This document shows, piece by piece, positions 49,557 to 59,309 of a stretch of DNA of 64,000 nt. Below the pieces are notes generated by a model that ran no database searches, was not told the DNA's origin, and was given only the letters and a program-made list of their open reading frames with translations. Position numbers and translations under genes: made by a program. Source of the stretch: Leifsonia aquatica. Its GTDB lineage: Bacteria > Actinomycetota > Actinomycetes > Actinomycetales > Microbacteriaceae. Where the stretch lies: positions 620,001 to 684,000 of the forward strand of contig NZ_JACHVP010000001.1 of the NCBI RefSeq assembly GCF_014190775.1, read 5' to 3'. The stretch's first letter is position 1; each line of letters starts with the position of its first letter.

Positions 49557-51059
49557 CTACGCTTTGCTCGACCGCCAGAGGTGCATTCCGGCGTAGCTGC
49601 GCCACGGGGCCCAGCGGGCGCCGTACGCCGCGAGGGCTCGCGCCTCGCCGGGCAGACCGAGCCGGGCGGCGCCCTGCCGCAGGGCGAGATCGCCGGTGAG
49701 CAGGATGTCCGGGCTGCCGAGCACGCGCAGGGCGATGTAGCCGGCGGTCCACGGGCCGATGCCGGGCAGGGCGAGGAGGCGCGCCTCCAGATCGTCGCGG
49801 GACTCGCCGACGTCGACGTGCAGCGAGCCGTCCGCGAGGGCGCGGGCGACGCCGATGATCGCCTCCACGCGGCGAGCCGGACCGCGCAGCACCTCGTGGC
49901 CGCGCTCGGCGATCGCGGCCGCGGTGGGGAAAAGGCGGGTGAAGCCGCCGAGATCGATGGGCTCCCCGAGCGCGTCGGTGAGCCGGGTCAGCGCGGTGCG
50001 GGCGGCCGGCACCGAGACCTGCTGGCCGATGAGGGCGCGGAAGACGATCTCCTCGGCGTCGACCGCGCCGGGCACGCGCAGGCCCGGGGCGGAGCGGACG
50101 CTCGCGGCGAGAGCCGGATCCGCCGAGAGCGCGGCGTCGATCGCGGCGGCGTCCGCGTCGAGGTCGAGCAGGCGCCGCACCCGAGCCACCAGCGGCGCCA
50201 GGTCGGCGACATCGGCGAGGGTCGCATCGCACTGGACGGCCGGTGCCTCGGCGGTGCCGATGAGGGCGAGCCGCACGACGGCCGGGCCGTGCGGAAGGCG
50301 CAGTGCGCGGGAGTAGGAGGTGTCGCCTCCCGACTCCATCCCCGCCACGGAGCGTGCCGAGAGGAAGGCGAGGAGGGAGGCCCCGTCGAACGGTGCGCGG
50401 GCCGGGAGCCGCAGGCTCAGCGTCGCCGCGCCCGCCTCGGTCTGGGCGGCCGCTGCCGGGCGGCGGGCCGCCGCGCGGATGCCGCCGGGCGTGGTGCGGT
50501 AGATCTCGGCGATCGTCTCGTTGAACTGGCGGACGCTCGTGAATCCCGCGGCGAACGCCACATCGGTGATCGGGAGATCGGTGCCGGTCAGGAGCAGCCG
50601 CGCCGTCTGCGCGCGATGCGCACGGGCCAGGGCGAGCGGTCCGGCGCCGAGCTCGGCCGTGAGCACGCGCCCGAGGTGGCGCGGCGTGTAGCCGAGCCGG
50701 TGCGCGAGGCCGGGGACGCCCTCCCGCTCCACCGTGCCGTCGGAGATCAGGCGCATGGCGCGCGCCGCGAGGTCGTCGCGCATGTTCCATTCCGGTGAGC
50801 CGGGCACGGCGTCGGGGAGGCAGCGCTTGCACGCGCGCAGCCCGGCCTCGTGTGCGGCGGCTGCGGTGAGGTAGAAGGTCACGTTGCCCGGCTTCGGGCT
50901 GACGGCGGGGCAGCTGGGGCGGCAGTAGATGCCGGTGGAGTGGACCCCGGTGATGAACTGGCCGTCGAAACGGGTGTCGCGCGCGTTCATCGCGCGGTAG
51001 CGCTCGGCGAAGACGGGGTCCTCGAGGGGGTCGGAGGTGGGGCCGGTGGTGCGTGCCAT
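49557..51059 (-). CDS. AdaA-AlkA fusion: alkylation-response regulator and DNA glycosylase
   Basis: A 500-residue alkylation-repair protein. Residues 1-90 are the Ada phosphotriester-sensing zinc domain with Cys46, Cys50, Cys77 and Cys80 (YCRPSC, CKRC), which match the E. coli Ada ligands by spacing. An AraC-type helix-turn-helix region follows (about 95-200; [20 protein letters not shown]). The C-terminal half is the AlkA N-domain plus helix-hairpin-helix glycosylase ([33 protein letters not shown] with the catalytic aspartate in SPDILLTGD). No O6-methylguanine methyltransferase domain is present. It should sense methylphosphotriesters, activate transcription and excise 3-methyladenine. Confidence 0.93.
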   Translation of the reverse strand: MARTTGPTSDPLEDPVFAERYRAMNARDTRFDGQFITGVHSTGIYCRPSCPAVSPKPGNVTFYLTAAAAHEAGLRACKRCLPDAVPGSPEWNMRDDLAARAMRLISDGTVEREGVPGLAHRLGYTPRHLGRVLTAELGAGPLALARAHRAQTARLLLTGTDLPITDVAFAAGFTSVRQFNETIAEIYRTTPGGIRAAARRPAAAAQTEAGAATLSLRLPARAPFDGASLLAFLSARSVAGMESGGDTSYSRALRLPHGPAVVRLALIGTAEAPAVQCDATLADVADLAPLVARVRRLLDLDADAAAIDAALSADPALAASVRSAPGLRVPGAVDAEEIVFRALIGQQVSVPAARTALTRLTDALGEPIDLGGFTRLFPTAAAIAERGHEVLRGPARRVEAIIGVARALADGSLHVDVGESRDDLEARLLALPGIGPWTAGYIALRVLGSPDILLTGDLALRQGAARLGLPGEARALAAYGARWAPWRSYAGMHLWRSSKA

Positions 51060-51150
51060 GGCCTCAGCCTGACACGCGCCGCCGACATCGGATAGCGGAA
51101 AACGGACATGAGTGATCGGCCGCACCCGCCGCCGTCGCTAGCCTGGGCGG

Positions 51151-52542
<1,392 letters not shown>

Positions 52543-52552
52543 GGCCGAGCTC

Positions 52553-52581
52553 GACAGGGCCGTCGACAGAGACAGGGCCGT
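52553..52581. repeat. short direct repeat in the longest intergenic gap
   Basis: GACAGGGCCGT occurs at 52553-52563 and again at 52571-52581, 18 bases apart, in the 216-base gap between the GlcD-like gene and the FKBP gene. The rest of the gap holds a possible -10 region (TTATACGACTAGGGT, 52639-52653) and a purine-poor leader. No gene or known element is seen. Confidence 0.4.
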
Positions 52582-52758
52582 TAACAGACTCGACGCCCGG
52601 TGGTGCGGCGATGCCTGCAACGCTCCCGGGACGTCGAGTTATACGACTAGGGTGCCCCTCCACGGCGAGAACCGCAAGACCTTTCTCGCGCGCAGACCGA
52701 CTGCGCGCAGAGCGAACGGGCTTTGACGCGGTGCTCCGTCACCGGTTGGATGGAGCAC

Positions 52759-53133
52759 ATGGCAGAGAACACCAACCAGAAGCCCGAAGTCGACGCGCCC
52801 GAGGGCCCGGCTCCGGCGACGCTCGAGATCGTCGACATCGTCGAGGGCACCGGCGCCGAGGCGACGCCCGGCGCCAAGGTCGACGTGCACTACCTCGGCG
52901 TGGAGTACGAGACCGGCGAGGAGTTCGACTCCTCGTGGAGCCGCGGGCAGTCCATCAACTTCCCGCTCAACAACCTCATCAAGGGCTGGCAGGAGGGCAT
53001 CCCGGGCATGAAGGTCGGCGGTCGCCGCAAGCTCACCGTCCCGCCGGCGCTCGCGTACGGTCCGGCCGGCGGCGGTCACCCGCTCTCGGGCAAGACCCTC
53101 ATCTTCGTCATCGACCTGCTCGGCGTCAGCTGA
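52759..53133 (+). CDS. FKBP-type peptidyl-prolyl isomerase
   Basis: A 124-residue proline isomerase of the FKBP fold, without signal peptide or lipobox, hence cytosolic. Seen: VDVHYLGVEYETGEEFDSSW, LNNLIKGWQEGIPGMKVGG, RRKLTVPPALAYG and the closing TLIFVIDLLGV. The ATG at 52759 has GGAG 3 bases upstream; the in-frame ATG at 52750 is an alternative that adds three residues. A strong hairpin terminator follows the stop. Confidence 0.93.
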   Translation: MAENTNQKPEVDAPEGPAPATLEIVDIVEGTGAEATPGAKVDVHYLGVEYETGEEFDSSWSRGQSINFPLNNLIKGWQEGIPGMKVGGRRKLTVPPALAYGPAGGGHPLSGKTLIFVIDLLGVS

Positions 53134-53147
53134 TCCGACCGCACGGC

Positions 53148-53187
53148 ACGAAGCGCTCCCTCGGCATGGCCGCAGGGAGCGCTTCGT
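53148..53187. terminator. bidirectional terminator between FKBP and AhpD-like genes
   Basis: ACGAAGCGCTCCCT (53148-53161) pairs perfectly with AGGGAGCGCTTCGT (53174-53187) around a 12-base loop. The 14-bp stem lies between two convergent stop codons (53133 and 53217) and can serve both genes. Confidence 0.85.
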
Positions 53188-53216
53188 CGTTCGGGGTGTG
53201 GGATCGATCGGACGAC

Positions 53217-53657
53217 TCAGAGCGCCGGCGGGTGCATGTGGGTCGGGATGGCGATGCGGTTCCAGATGTTGATGGTGCCGATCGCGAGGATCAGGTTCGC
53301 GAGCGCTTCGTCGCCGAACTCGGCCAGCGCCCGGTCGTAGAGCTCGTCGGAGACGCCGCCGTCGTGGATCAGGGTCACGGCCTCCGTCAGCTCCAGGGCG
53401 GTCCGCTCGCGCTCCGTGAACCAGGTCGACTCGCGCCAGGCGGAGACCGCGAACACCTTGCGGAGCGGGTAACCGCCGCCCTGCAGGTCGACCGAGTGCA
53501 TGTCGACGCAGAAGGTGCAGCCGTTGAGCTGCGAGGCGCGCAGCTTGATGAGGTCGCCGAGCGGGGCATCGACGTGCTCGCCGACGTAGCTGTCGAGCGC
53601 GACGACCGCGCGGTAGCCCTCGCGGGCGAGGGAGGATATCTGGATCCGTTCTGTCAT
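53217..53657 (-). CDS. AhpD-like/carboxymuconolactone decarboxylase-family protein
   Basis: A 146-residue alkylhydroperoxidase AhpD-core protein. The redox motif is NGCTFCVDMHS (Cys-x2-Cys followed by His), with RERTALELTEAVTL upstream of the last helices. Such proteins use the CxxC pair in peroxide or thiol redox chemistry. TAGCGT (53664-53669, minus strand) is 6 bases before the ATG, so the transcript should be leaderless. It diverges from a MocR regulator across 95 bases containing a direct repeat, and so is that regulator's best candidate target. Confidence 0.88.
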   Translation of the reverse strand: MTERIQISSLAREGYRAVVALDSYVGEHVDAPLGDLIKLRASQLNGCTFCVDMHSVDLQGGGYPLRKVFAVSAWRESTWFTERERTALELTEAVTLIHDGGVSDELYDRALAEFGDEALANLILAIGTINIWNRIAIPTHMHPPAL

Positions 53658-53714
53658 GCCTCCACGCTAGGAGCGGCATTGGTTCGGTGTAAGTTCCAAT
53701 TCGAGCGATTGCGA

Positions 53715-53738
53715 ACAGACCGATTTTCGACAGACCGA
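53715..53738. promoter_or_regulatory. candidate MocR operator: direct repeat ACAGACCGA
   Basis: ACAGACCGA occurs at 53715-53723 and 53730-53738, 15 bases apart, just upstream of the MocR-type gene and within the divergent region shared with the AhpD-like gene. MocR proteins such as GabR and PdxR bind direct repeats, so this is a reasonable operator. Confidence 0.45.
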
Positions 53739-53752
53739 CTCCTGGAGGCGCG

Positions 53753-55180
53753 ATGGAACTGCACGTGGCGCTGGAGGGACGGGGCGACCGCGCCGACCGG
53801 ATCTACCGCGCCCTCCGCGACGCCGTCCTCGACGGCCGCCTGCGCCCGGGGGAGCGAGTGCCCCCGACGCGGGAGCTCGCCGCGCGGCTGGAGGTCGCCC
53901 GCGCGACGGTGACCACGGCGTACGAGCGCCTCACGGCGGAGGGGTACCTCGTCTCGCGCGTCGGGTCCGGGACCTTCGTGGCGGCGGTCACGGGTGCTCC
54001 GGGCATCCGTCGGTCCACCCCGGGAGCCGCCCTCCCGGCTCCGGCCTGGCAAGGGCGCGCCGACCCGCTCTGGAGCGAACCGCATCCCGTCGCCTACGAC
54101 TTCGGCGTGGGGACCCCCGACCCCGCGCTCTTCCCGCTCGCGGACTGGCGGCGCTACGTCGACGCCGAGCTGCGCGGGCGGCTCCTGCGCACGGCGCACT
54201 ACGGCGACCCCGCCGGGGCCGAGCGGCTTCGATCCGGCATCGCGCGGCACCTGGGGCTGGCCCGCTCGGTCGTCGCCGATCCCGACGACGTGCTGGTGAC
54301 CAGCGGCGCGCAGCAGGCGTTCGACCTGATCGGGAGGGTCGTGCTCCGGCCCGGAGACACCGTCGCGGTCGAGGATCCCGGCTACCCTCCGGTGCGGCAG
54401 CTGTTCGAGACGATGGGCGCCCGGGTCGTGTCGGTGCCCGTGGACGACGACGGGCTGCGGGTGGACCTCCTGCCCCCGGCGCGCCTGGTCTACGTGACGC
54501 CGTCGCACCAGTTCCCGCTGGGCGGCGTGCTCCCGATCGACCGCCGGGTCGCGCTGCTGGAGTGGGCCGCACGGCACGACGCGGTGATCGTGGAGGACGA
54601 CTACGACAGCGAGTACCGCTTCCGTTCGCGGCCGCTCGATCCGCTGCAGCGTCTCGACGCGGACGGCCGCGTGGTCTACGTCGGCACGTTCTCGAAGACG
54701 ATGCTCGCGACCCTCCGGCTCGGCTTCCTCGTGGCGCCGCCCTCGCTGCTCCCGGCCCTGCGCGACGCGAAGCGCCTGACCGACTGGCACGGCGAGCCGG
54801 TCTCGCAGCACGCCATGGCGCGCTTCCTCGACTCCGGGGGATTCGCGCGGCACGTGCGCCAGGCGACCCGGGTCTACGAGGGGAGGCAGCGGATCGTGGT
54901 GGAGGAGGCGGGGCGCGTGCTGGGCGATCGCCTGGTGGTCGTCCCGTCGGTCGCCGGTCTGCACCTGGCGCTGCGTCCCCGCGGGCCGGGCTTCGACTCC
55001 GATCGCGTCGCGGCCCGTGCCGCGACGGCGGGCGTCGCGGTGCAGCCGCTCCCGCGATTCAGTGCGGGCGAGCGGAGGGAGGGGCTGCTGCTCGGCTTCG
55101 GGGCGATCTCAGCCGAGGACATCCCGGACGGCCTGCGGCTGCTCGCCGACGCGGTGTCGCGCGAGCAGCCGCGGCCGTGA
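53753..55180 (+). CDS. MocR-type (GntR-aminotransferase) transcription regulator
   Basis: A 475-residue fusion regulator. Residues 1-75 form a GntR winged helix (RIYRALRDAVLDGRLRPGER, PTRELAARLEVARATVTTAY). The rest is a class I aminotransferase-like domain with the PLP sites TSGAQQAFDLIGRV, EDPGYPPVRQLFE, VTPSHQFPLGGVL and the Schiff-base lysine in VYVGTFSKTMLATLRLGFL. It would sense an amine or PLP vitamer. The start follows TGGAGG by 3 bases. Target genes are not certain; PdxST is not adjacent, and the divergent AhpD-like gene is the nearest candidate. Confidence 0.9.
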   Translation: MELHVALEGRGDRADRIYRALRDAVLDGRLRPGERVPPTRELAARLEVARATVTTAYERLTAEGYLVSRVGSGTFVAAVTGAPGIRRSTPGAALPAPAWQGRADPLWSEPHPVAYDFGVGTPDPALFPLADWRRYVDAELRGRLLRTAHYGDPAGAERLRSGIARHLGLARSVVADPDDVLVTSGAQQAFDLIGRVVLRPGDTVAVEDPGYPPVRQLFETMGARVVSVPVDDDGLRVDLLPPARLVYVTPSHQFPLGGVLPIDRRVALLEWAARHDAVIVEDDYDSEYRFRSRPLDPLQRLDADGRVVYVGTFSKTMLATLRLGFLVAPPSLLPALRDAKRLTDWHGEPVSQHAMARFLDSGGFARHVRQATRVYEGRQRIVVEEAGRVLGDRLVVVPSVAGLHLALRPRGPGFDSDRVAARAATAGVAVQPLPRFSAGERREGLLLGFGAISAEDIPDGLRLLADAVSREQPRP

Positions 55181-55216
55181 ACCGCGCGTCCGGACTCCGG
55201 GCGCCTGGCGCCGGGA

Positions 55217-55975
55217 TCAGATCGCGGACCAGCCGCCGTCCGAGGCGAGCACGGCGCCGGTGACGTTGGCCGAGTCGTCGCTCAGCAGCCAGGTGATGGA
55301 GGCGGCGAGCTGCTCCGCCTGCGCGACCGGCGGGACGACCGTCTGCAGCAGCGGTCCGAGGCGCTCGCCGGCCCACGCGGAGCGCATGGTGCCCTCGACG
55401 TTGGTCGCGACGCCGCCGGGGGCGACGGCGTTCGCACGCACGCCCTTCGGTGCGTAGAACACGCTGGTGCTCTTGGTCAGGCCGATGACGGCGTGCTTGG
55501 AGGCCGTGTACGCCGCACCGGCGGCGGAGCCGCGCAGGCCCGCCTCGGACGAGACGTTCACGATCGAGCCGGAACCCGCCTCGACCATGAGCGGCAGGAC
55601 GGCGCGGCTGAGGCGCATGATCGCCGTGACGTTCACGGTGAACACGCGGTCCCAGGTGGCGTCGTCGACCTCGGCCGGCGGCAGGAAGCCGTCCATGATG
55701 CCGGCGACGTTCGCGAGGGCGTCGACCCGGCCGCCCGCGGCCTCCAGCAGCTTCGCGATGGTGTCCTCGCTGGAGACGTCGCCCGCCACGGTGGCGATCT
55801 CGAGGCCGGGGTTCTCGTCGACCAGCGCGGCGAGCCGCTCGGCCGAGATGTCGCTGCCGATGACGCGGGCGCCTTCGGACGCGAGGCGCAGCGCGGTGGC
55901 CTTGCCGATGCCGGAGCCGGCTCCCGTGACGATGGCGGTCTTGCCGGCGAAACGGCCGGGCGTGGTGGTGCTCAT
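55217..55975 (-). CDS. short-chain dehydrogenase/reductase
   Basis: A classical SDR of 252 residues. Seen: the nucleotide loop IVTGAGSGIGKATALRLA, the NVAGIMDGF variant of the NAG motif, the catalytic serine in VNVSSEAGLRG and Tyr-x3-Lys in YTASKHAVIGLT. ATG 55975 has GGAGAG about 7 bases upstream, and the in-frame upstream ATG is not needed. It diverges from a TetR regulator with two palindromes in the gap, so it is a likely regulatory target. Substrate unknown. Confidence 0.9.
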   Translation of the reverse strand: MSTTTPGRFAGKTAIVTGAGSGIGKATALRLASEGARVIGSDISAERLAALVDENPGLEIATVAGDVSSEDTIAKLLEAAGGRVDALANVAGIMDGFLPPAEVDDATWDRVFTVNVTAIMRLSRAVLPLMVEAGSGSIVNVSSEAGLRGSAAGAAYTASKHAVIGLTKSTSVFYAPKGVRANAVAPGGVATNVEGTMRSAWAGERLGPLLQTVVPPVAQAEQLAASITWLLSDDSANVTGAVLASDGGWSAI

Positions 55976-56011
55976 GGTGTTCTCTCCTCGGGTCTTCCTC
56001 GACGGAACCTG

Positions 56012-56058
56012 CGACGCCCGCACCGGGCGTCGACCTATTTATAGCACTCGGTGCCATA
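56012..56058. promoter_or_regulatory. TetR operator candidates in the SDR/TetR divergent region
   Basis: Two palindromes: CGACGCCCG-CAC-CGGGCGTCG (56012-56032) and the 19-base TAT-a-GCAC-TCG-GTGC-c-ATA (56040-56058), which has one mismatched pair. The second overlaps CATAAT (56055-56060), the -10 that lies 7 bases before the TetR ATG at 56068. Binding there would repress the regulator itself, as is usual for TetR proteins. Confidence 0.6.
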
Positions 56059-56067
56059 ATGGAACCC

Positions 56068-56667
56068 ATGAGTTCGCCGACAGCCGATCCCGCTCCCCGC
56101 CGCCGCGGGCGTCCCGCCGACGTCGACCCGGAGAGCGTCGCGCTCCTCGCCCTGCGGCACTTCGACGAGCACGGCTACGAGGCGACGACCATGGACGACA
56201 TCGCCGAGCTCTCGGGCATCGGCCGGCGCACCCTCTTCCGCTACTTCCCGAGCAAGCCCGCCCTGGTGTGGGGCGGGATGGAGCCGGTCGTCGAGCGGAT
56301 GAACGCCGTGCTCGAGACGGCGCCCGACGACGAGCCGGTACGGGATGCGCTGGCCCGCGCGATCACCGCCTCCCTCGACCTCGCCCCCGACGCCGTGGAG
56401 GCGACCCGCCGGCGACTGCGCCTGCTCGGTTCCGACCCGGCGCTCATCGCGTTCGGCCTCGCGCGGCTGAGCGCCGACCAGGGGATGGTCGCGGCATTCC
56501 TCGCGCGCCGGCTCGGCGAGCCCGTCGACGGCCTGCGGGTGCAGGTGCTCGCGGGCGCCCTCGGCTCCGCCAACTTCTCGGCGCTGATCTGGTGGGCGCG
56601 CAACGACGAGGGCGACCCCGCTGCGATCGCGGTGGCCGCCCTCGACGAGCTGCTGCGCGGGTTCTGA
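56068..56667 (+). CDS. TetR-family repressor (MftR-like DNA-binding region)
   Basis: A 199-residue TetR regulator. The N-terminal helix-turn-helix is EATTMDDIAELSGIGRRTLFRYFPSK split across residues about 35-60; the GRRTLFRYFPSK part resembles MftR of the mycofactocin system, although no mycofactocin gene is present. The helical ligand domain is of normal length. The ATG at 56068 is preferred over 56059 because CATAAT ends 7 bases before it, a leaderless start, and because 56059 lies inside that hexamer. Confidence 0.88.
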   Translation: MSSPTADPAPRRRGRPADVDPESVALLALRHFDEHGYEATTMDDIAELSGIGRRTLFRYFPSKPALVWGGMEPVVERMNAVLETAPDDEPVRDALARAITASLDLAPDAVEATRRRLRLLGSDPALIAFGLARLSADQGMVAAFLARRLGEPVDGLRVQVLAGALGSANFSALIWWARNDEGDPAAIAVAALDELLRGF

Positions 56668-56691
56668 CCCGCGGCTCGTTCCGGCTCGGCC

Positions 56692-57732
56692 TCAGCCGTT
56701 CGGGAGGATGACCGCGCGCCCGCGGATCTTCCCCTCGTGCAGGCGCTCGTACGCCGTCGGGGCCTCGTCGAGCGAGTACGTCTCGATCTCGACCTCCACC
56801 TGCCCGGCGCGCGCCAGGTCCAGCACCTCGATCAGCTCGGCGCGCGAGCCCCAGTACGGCGTGCGCACCGCCACGTCGTACGCGATGCGGCCGAAGCCGA
56901 CCGCGAGTGCTCCGCCACCGATCCCGACGATGGTGACGTCTCCCTCCGCCGCCGCCATCGCGCCGGCGAGCTCGACCGTGGGCTGCACGCCGACGAAGTC
57001 GAAGACCGCGTCCGCGCCGCGCCCTCCGGTCAGCTCCTTCACCGAAGCGACCGCGTCCGGGTTCGACAGGAACGTGCGGTGCGCGCCGACCGCGGTCGCG
57101 AGGTCGAGCTTCTCCTGGTTGACGTCGAGCGCGATGACGGTCGCCCCGCTGATGGCGCGCAGGATCTGGATGCCCACGTGGCCGAGGCCGCCCGTCCCGA
57201 TCACGACGGCCGTCGTGCCGGCTCCGAGCTTCGGCAGCGAGTTCTTGATGGCGTGGTACGGCGTGAGGCCGGCGTCGGTGAGCGAGACGTTCTTCACCGG
57301 GTCGAGGCCGTCGAGCGGCACCAGGTGGCGCTCGCTGTCGACGATCATGTACTCCGCCATCGAGCCGGGCGCTCCGAGCCCGGGCGGCCGGATCTCCTCC
57401 GCCTGGGCGTTGAGGCAGTAGTTCTCCTTGCCCTGGGCGCACATGTGGCAGCGTCCACAGCCCCACGGCCCGTACACCGCGACCGCGTCGCCGGGGTGCA
57501 CGCCCGTGACGCCGGCGCCCACGGCCTCCACGATCCCGGCGCCCTCGTGCCCGAGGGTGAGGGGCAGGCCGTAGACGTACTGTTCGGCGGGGAGGCCCAT
57601 GATGAACTCGTCCGAGTGGCACACCCCGGCGGCGGTGACCTTCAGCAGGACCTGGCCGGGCCCGACCTCCGGATCGGGGACCTCGACGACGACGGGACGG
57701 GAGCCGATCTCGCGATATTGCAATGCCTTCAT
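56692..57732 (-). CDS. zinc-dependent alcohol dehydrogenase
   Basis: A 346-residue MDR alcohol dehydrogenase. Catalytic zinc ligands are in GVCHSDEF and GHEGAGIVEAVG; structural zinc ligands are in GCGRCHMCAQGKENYC. The NAD site is VIGTGGLGHVGIQIL with VIALDVNQEKLDLA. TAGCGT (57740-57745, minus strand) is 7 bases before the ATG, indicating a leaderless transcript. It converges on the TetR gene across 24 bases. A broad primary or aromatic alcohol range is typical, but the substrate is not set. Confidence 0.93.
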   Translation of the reverse strand: MKALQYREIGSRPVVVEVPDPEVGPGQVLLKVTAAGVCHSDEFIMGLPAEQYVYGLPLTLGHEGAGIVEAVGAGVTGVHPGDAVAVYGPWGCGRCHMCAQGKENYCLNAQAEEIRPPGLGAPGSMAEYMIVDSERHLVPLDGLDPVKNVSLTDAGLTPYHAIKNSLPKLGAGTTAVVIGTGGLGHVGIQILRAISGATVIALDVNQEKLDLATAVGAHRTFLSNPDAVASVKELTGGRGADAVFDFVGVQPTVELAGAMAAAEGDVTIVGIGGGALAVGFGRIAYDVAVRTPYWGSRAELIEVLDLARAGQVEVEIETYSLDEAPTAYERLHEGKIRGRAVILPNG

Positions 57733-57818
57733 GGTCAGGACGCTACTCCGGGGGATCGCGCCGCTCTAGGACCGCGACGGGCTCCCCACGTCCACCCGCG
57801 CGGCGGTACCGTGTGCGC

Positions 57819-58583
57819 ATGACGACCATCGAGAGCTTCCCGCCTGGCACGCCGATCTGGGTCGACCTCCAGTCGTCCGACCAGCCGGGCGCCGTCGCGT
57901 TCTACCGCGCCTTCTTCGGGTGGGATGCGCCCGACGCCGCCGCCGAGACCGGCGGCTACTCCATCGCGACCCTTCGCGGCATCCCCGTCACCGCGATCGG
58001 TCCGCTCCCCGCGGGTGTCGAGCGGTCCGTGTGGACGCTCTACTTCGCCGTCGCAGACATCGATGCGTCCGCCGCGGCCGCGACGGCCGGCGGTGGGGCC
58101 GTGCTGCTTCCGCCGGGCGACCTCGCACCCGGCGTCCGGCTCGCGATCGTCGCCGACCCGGCCGGTGCCGTCTTCGGCCTCTGGCAGCGGGAGCAGGATT
58201 CGCCCTGGCTGCGCGACGAGCCCGGTGCCGTCGACTGGCTGGAGCTCGTCGAGCACGGGGTGGAGGGGTCGTTCGCCTTCTACGTCTCCGTGCTGGGCGT
58301 GAGCGTCAGCGAGATGCGCGTCGGCGACGCCCCGTACGGGTTGTTCGACGTCGGTACGACGAGCGTCGCGGGCGCCACGGAGGCCCCCGAGGGTACGACC
58401 GCGCACTGGCTCGTCTACTTCACCGTCGCCGAGCTCGACGAGGCGCTGGAGCGGTTCGTCGCCCTCGGCGGGACGGTGCTGGAGCAGCCCATCGCGGCGC
58501 CCGGTGTCGGGCGCTGGGCGGTCGTCGCCGACCCGCAGGGAGGCGGGTTCGCGCTGCTCGAGCCGGAGCGCCCGGCGGGCTGA
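57819..58583 (+). CDS. VOC-family protein with two glyoxalase-fold modules
   Basis: A 254-residue protein with two vicinal-oxygen-chelate domains: PIWVDLQSSDQPGAVAFYRA starts the first and VDWLELVEHGVEGSFAFYVS the second. Each ends with an IVADPAGAVFGLWQ- or VVADPQGGGFALLEP-type strand. The canonical metal His/Glu set is incomplete, as in many actinobacterial VOC proteins that act as binding or resistance proteins. TACCGT (57807-57812) ends 6 bases before the ATG, a leaderless start. Function unknown. Confidence 0.87.
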   Translation: MTTIESFPPGTPIWVDLQSSDQPGAVAFYRAFFGWDAPDAAAETGGYSIATLRGIPVTAIGPLPAGVERSVWTLYFAVADIDASAAAATAGGGAVLLPPGDLAPGVRLAIVADPAGAVFGLWQREQDSPWLRDEPGAVDWLELVEHGVEGSFAFYVSVLGVSVSEMRVGDAPYGLFDVGTTSVAGATEAPEGTTAHWLVYFTVAELDEALERFVALGGTVLEQPIAAPGVGRWAVVADPQGGGFALLEPERPAG

Positions 58584-58601
58584 GACACCGGCACCGTCTG
58601 G

Positions 58602-58697
58602 TAGACTCCTCAGGTTGCCGTCTAACGGCCGCGGAGAAAGAGAGCCCAGGCATCAGGCCCCGGGCACCGCGCAACGAACAGGAAGGGGATCCCGTCT
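58602..58697 (+). promoter_or_regulatory. rpsO: rpsO promoter and leader
   Basis: TAGACT (58602-58607) is a probable -10, giving a leader of about 84 bases. The leader opens with a small hairpin GCCGT-CTA-ACGGC (58617-58629) and a second possible stem formed by GCCC and GGGC around 58653-58671. AGGAAGGGG precedes the ATG. S15 commonly controls its own mRNA through leader structure, and this may do the same, but no known S15 motif can be assigned. Confidence 0.45.
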
Positions 58698-58967
58698 ATG
58701 GCACTGGATGCTGATATCAAGAAGGCGATCATCGAAGAGTACGCTACCCACCCCGGTGACACCGGTTCCCCCGAGGTCCAGGTCGCGATCCTGACCAAGC
58801 GGATCAAGGATCTCACCGAGCACCTCAAGGAGCACAAGCACGACCACCACTCGCGTCGTGGCCTGCTTCTCCTGGTCGGTCAGCGTCGTCGTCTGCTGGG
58901 CTACCTGTCGGACATCGACATCAACCGCTACCGTGCGCTCATCGAGCGCCTCGGACTGCGTCGCTAG
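58698..58967 (+). CDS. rpsO: 30S ribosomal protein S15
   Basis: An 89-residue S15 that binds 16S rRNA early in small-subunit assembly. Seen: [40 protein letters not shown] and [18 protein letters not shown]. Length and sequence are standard. In many bacteria pnp follows rpsO; here two hairpins end the transcript and pnp is absent from the window. Confidence 0.97.
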   Translation: MALDADIKKAIIEEYATHPGDTGSPEVQVAILTKRIKDLTEHLKEHKHDHHSRRGLLLLVGQRRRLLGYLSDIDINRYRALIERLGLRR

Positions 58968-58977
58968 TCTCCGCAGA

Positions 58978-59043
58978 TGTCAGCTCTTCGCTGACACCGC
59001 GAACTTCTTCGGGACGGGCCGTCACCTTCGGGTGGCGGCCCGT
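58978..59043 (+). terminator. rpsO: two hairpins ending rpsO
   Basis: TGTCAGC-TCTTC-GCTGACA spans 58978-58996. ACGGGCCGTCACC (59014-59026) then pairs with GGTGGCGGCCCGT (59031-59043) around a TTCG tetraloop, 13 pairs with one G-U. The second stem is followed by TCTGTGT and is the likely main terminator. Confidence 0.8.
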
Positions 59044-59071
59044 TCTGTGTGCGCGGACGTCGTCCGCGAGG

Positions 59072-59251
59072 TCAGCGGTGCTCGGGATCGGTTCCCGGCC
59101 GCACGGGGGAGTCGTCGCGGAGGTCGATCCGCGTGCGGCCCTCGTCGCCTTCGCCGACCTCGATGCGGGGTGCGGCATCCTCCTCGGTCGCCTTCGGCGC
59201 GGTGGTCAGCTGGTCGGTGCGGGCGTCGTCGTGGTCGGGCGTTTCAGCCAT
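59072..59251 (-). CDS. small acidic protein, 59 residues
   Basis: A short, soluble, probably disordered protein rich in Asp, Glu, Thr and Arg (MAETPDHDDARTDQLTTAP, GEGDEGRTRIDLRDDSP). No family is recognised. The gene is supported by GAGGAG 6 bases before the ATG and by an exact fit between the rpsO terminator and the start of the next gene. It resembles the acidic protein at 11754-11939 in composition but not in sequence. Confidence 0.6.
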   Translation of the reverse strand: MAETPDHDDARTDQLTTAPKATEEDAAPRIEVGEGDEGRTRIDLRDDSPVRPGTDPEHR

Positions 59252-59309
59252 GGTGCTCCTCGGGTCGGTCGGACTCCACCATCCCGCGCCACGGCCCTCC
59301 CGACAACCC

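Noticed and set aside
52553-52581. The GACAGGGCCGT pair as an attachment site or regulator operator.
   Set aside because: Only two 11-base copies with no flanking mobile gene and no positional relation to a clear promoter; listed only as a repeat.
56068-56667. The TetR regulator as part of a mycofactocin locus.
   Set aside because: Only the DNA-binding motif is similar; no mftA-F genes are in the window and the SDR lacks an obvious mycofactocin-type insertion.
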